From contig CM068322.1 in NCBI GenBank assembly GCA_034766995.1, forward strand, positions 9,979,310-10,043,309: a stretch of 64,000 nucleotides of DNA, read 5' to 3'. This stretch comes from Acanthacorydalis orientalis (taxonomy: Eukaryota > Arthropoda > Insecta > Megaloptera > Corydalidae). Below, piece after piece: positions 62,457 to 64,000 of this stretch. Below the pieces are notes generated by a model that was not told where the DNA came from, ran no database searches, and was given only the letters and a program-made list of their open reading frames with translations. Both the position numbers and the translations under genes were made by a program. Numbering within the stretch: the first letter of the stretch is position 1; the number at the start of each line of letters is the position of its first letter.

Positions 62457-63707
62457 TAATTTTTCTTTTATTTAATAATGACTCAAAATAAACGGAGCAA
62501 ATTAGATAACAACAATGAAGAAATTTTGATCCTTGAAAAATATTTTTTAATACTAAAACTATATTTAATGTGAATTAGTTTTTCTGTTTGAAATTAAATA
62601 GAATCTAGATAAATCTGAATTTTATTATTTGAAAACTATGTAATATAAACAGTAACTAATCAGGGTATTGTTTCAAATATTAAACGCACCTACGAGGATT
62701 TATGTAGGAATAACTAATTATGTAATAGAAAAAGTTAATATTAAAACAAACCTACAGATGTCAAGTTAAATGACAAATGTTTAATATTTGTACTTCATGT
62801 AAAAATTCAACTAGTTTGTAATATAATAAAAAGATTCAATTTCATGTTCAAAAAATATGAAAATATCTTTTTTTAATGTTAGTATTAAATTTTCATTGTA
62901 AATAATAGCAGTATTTCATTTTTTATAATACTTGTTTTTCTTACCTAGTAATTATTAATTCAGAGTAAATACTAAATGCAACAATAGTTAAGTGTTTGAA
63001 ATAAAAAAAATATGATTTCACTCCATGAAATTGATCATTTTTATTCTTTTATTGATAGCTTTTAAAATAATTCAATTAGATTAGTTCAAAACGACTAGTT
63101 TTCTTTTATTAATCAGATAAGTAATTGCAATATAGTTAAAAAAATTGAAATATATAAATATATTTAATTTTAAAGTTTTTTTCGAGGAATATACAGAGAG
63201 CTTATAGTGATTTGGGCATGCAATACCGAGGCCACTATTGTTGTAATAATATTAAGCACATTAGTGAAGGTTAAATCGAGACCCTGCATGAAATAACTAT
63301 TGTTTTATTTATCTTTTTCCAAATTTTAGAAAGTTAAATTGTTTTCTTTTAAATCATATAATAATTTTAAGACATATTTTTGTCATTGATAAAGTCAATA
63401 AAGTAATTGTTGGTATGAATATGAATAAAGTTATTTGTTTGGTATATAGTAGATTTATAATTTAAACATTTACTCTACTAATAAATAAATTTTCAGCTCA
63501 TCAAAAACTAAAAATATATAATTTTACATATTTACCAAACTCTATACTGTGTACCGTTATTAGTACACGTGTCTCGATAATGAGATTTGTTCAAAAACGG
63601 CTTGACACGGAAAGTGTTAATAAGTTATAAATAAGTTTGGGATAGTATATAAAATACTATTCCATAACTGAACCTTTACGACACACACACACATATACAT
63701 ATATATG

Positions 63708-63749
<42 letters not shown>

Positions 63750-63889
63750 GCACGAGAGCAATTTGAAAAGTTCTCTACCTTGCATATAGGTGATATGTCT
63801 TAAATTTTTCCTCCGTTGTATCGATATACCTCACTTATAAATAGCTATGAAATATCAAATCGATGTATTAAATAATTTGTTGTAAACAT
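62457..63889. other. Non-coding AT-rich stretch
   Basis: No gene was recognised. There is a GC-richer patch at 63190-63300, and a (CA)n to (TA)n compound repeat at 63682-63748. Confidence 0.5.
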
Positions 63890-63990
63890 CTATTTAAAAC
63901 ATCAAAACATTCAACTATTCAAAACATCAACTATCAAAATATCTACCATCAATACATTCAAACATCAACTATTCAAAACATTTCAATGTC
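63890..63990. repeat. Degenerate minisatellite
   Basis: Variants of AACATCAACTATTCAA and AACATTCAACTATC are repeated about six times in tandem with small length changes, to the end of the window. Confidence 0.8.
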
Positions 63991-64000
63991 TTTTTTAAAC

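Larger units (their letters stand above)
43877..64000 (+). other. Intron 3 of the Schip1-like gene (continues past the window)
   Basis: It begins GTAAGT. I found no further exon of the domain up to 64000, so the intron exceeds 20 kb. (TA)n arrays lie at 43909-43970, 44233-44280, 49956-49974, 50190-50226, 52658-52696, 56462-56517, 56991-57147 (with regular TATAAATATA interruptions), 57776-57799, 58321-58404, 60963-60980, 61325-61386 and 63707-63748. It is rich in small DNA transposons, annotated separately. Confidence 0.55.

Noticed and set aside
63197..63269. Possible exon: acceptor AATATACAG, 73 open bases (start RAYSDLGMQYRGHYCCNNIK), donor GAAG/GTTAAA
   Set aside because: The peptide does not resemble the Arg/Glu-rich helix expected after the YNIETAMPK exon, the polypyrimidine tract is interrupted and the donor is weak. 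Kept only as a GC-richer patch.
1..64000. tRNA genes, rRNA genes and CRISPR arrays
   Set aside because: Looked for tRNA B-box-like GGTTCGANNCC words and regularly spaced identical repeats; none found. The only match to TTCGAATC lies inside the large coding exon.

Overview
This is a very AT-rich animal sequence (roughly three quarters A+T by eye), most likely from an insect. The clues are spliced exons with consensus GT/AG junctions, several mariner-type transposons, a hAT-like family, and more than fifty (TA)n microsatellite arrays. Coding content is a tiny fraction of the window. The order of insect cannot be fixed from the sequence.

The one gene I can support lies on the + strand. Three coding exons (31694-32159, 34886-36418, 43779-43876) join in a consistent reading frame and give 696 codons, with the 3' end beyond the window. 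The third exon encodes a conserved-looking segment (YNIETAMPKIDLDAIESHL, then KAAREEERR). I recognise this, with moderate confidence and from memory only, as the start of the schwannomin-interacting protein (SCHIP-1) domain, so the gene is probably the Schip1 orthologue. Intron 1 is 2.7 kb, intron 2 is 7.4 kb and intron 3 exceeds 20 kb. A 36-nt open exon at 57726-57761 starts with ATG and ends at a GTACGT donor in phase 0. That is the phase the exon after 43779-43876 must accept, so it is a candidate alternative first exon for a short isoform. A possible non-coding 5' exon lies at 25285-25521.

The region from 1 to about 31.7 kb is non-coding (upstream or 5' intron). It holds (TA)n arrays, mariner A (6081-7347), deleted Tc1/mariner B (10244-11133), deleted mariner C (16437-17326), a mariner end fragment (22148-22300), several copies of a short palindromic element, and a few GC-richer islands that may be regulatory. 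From 31.7 to 43.9 kb are the exons, with mariner D (32863-33426), mariner G (about 40095-40732) and a hAT-like copy in the introns. From 43.9 kb to the end is the large intron. It contains a pogo-like element (44331-44774), two more hAT-like copies, the nearly full-length mariner E (54926-56183), mariner F (61901-62454), an 80-bp minimal mariner (51731-51810) nested inside a hAT-like element, and an unknown inverted-repeat element (60571-60904).

All transposase genes seen are broken. The most interesting signals are the candidate alternative promoter and exon, the palindromic MITE-like family with a dozen or so copies, the 80-bp mariner with its empty site visible in sister repeats, and (TA)n arrays framed by perfect inverted flanks.
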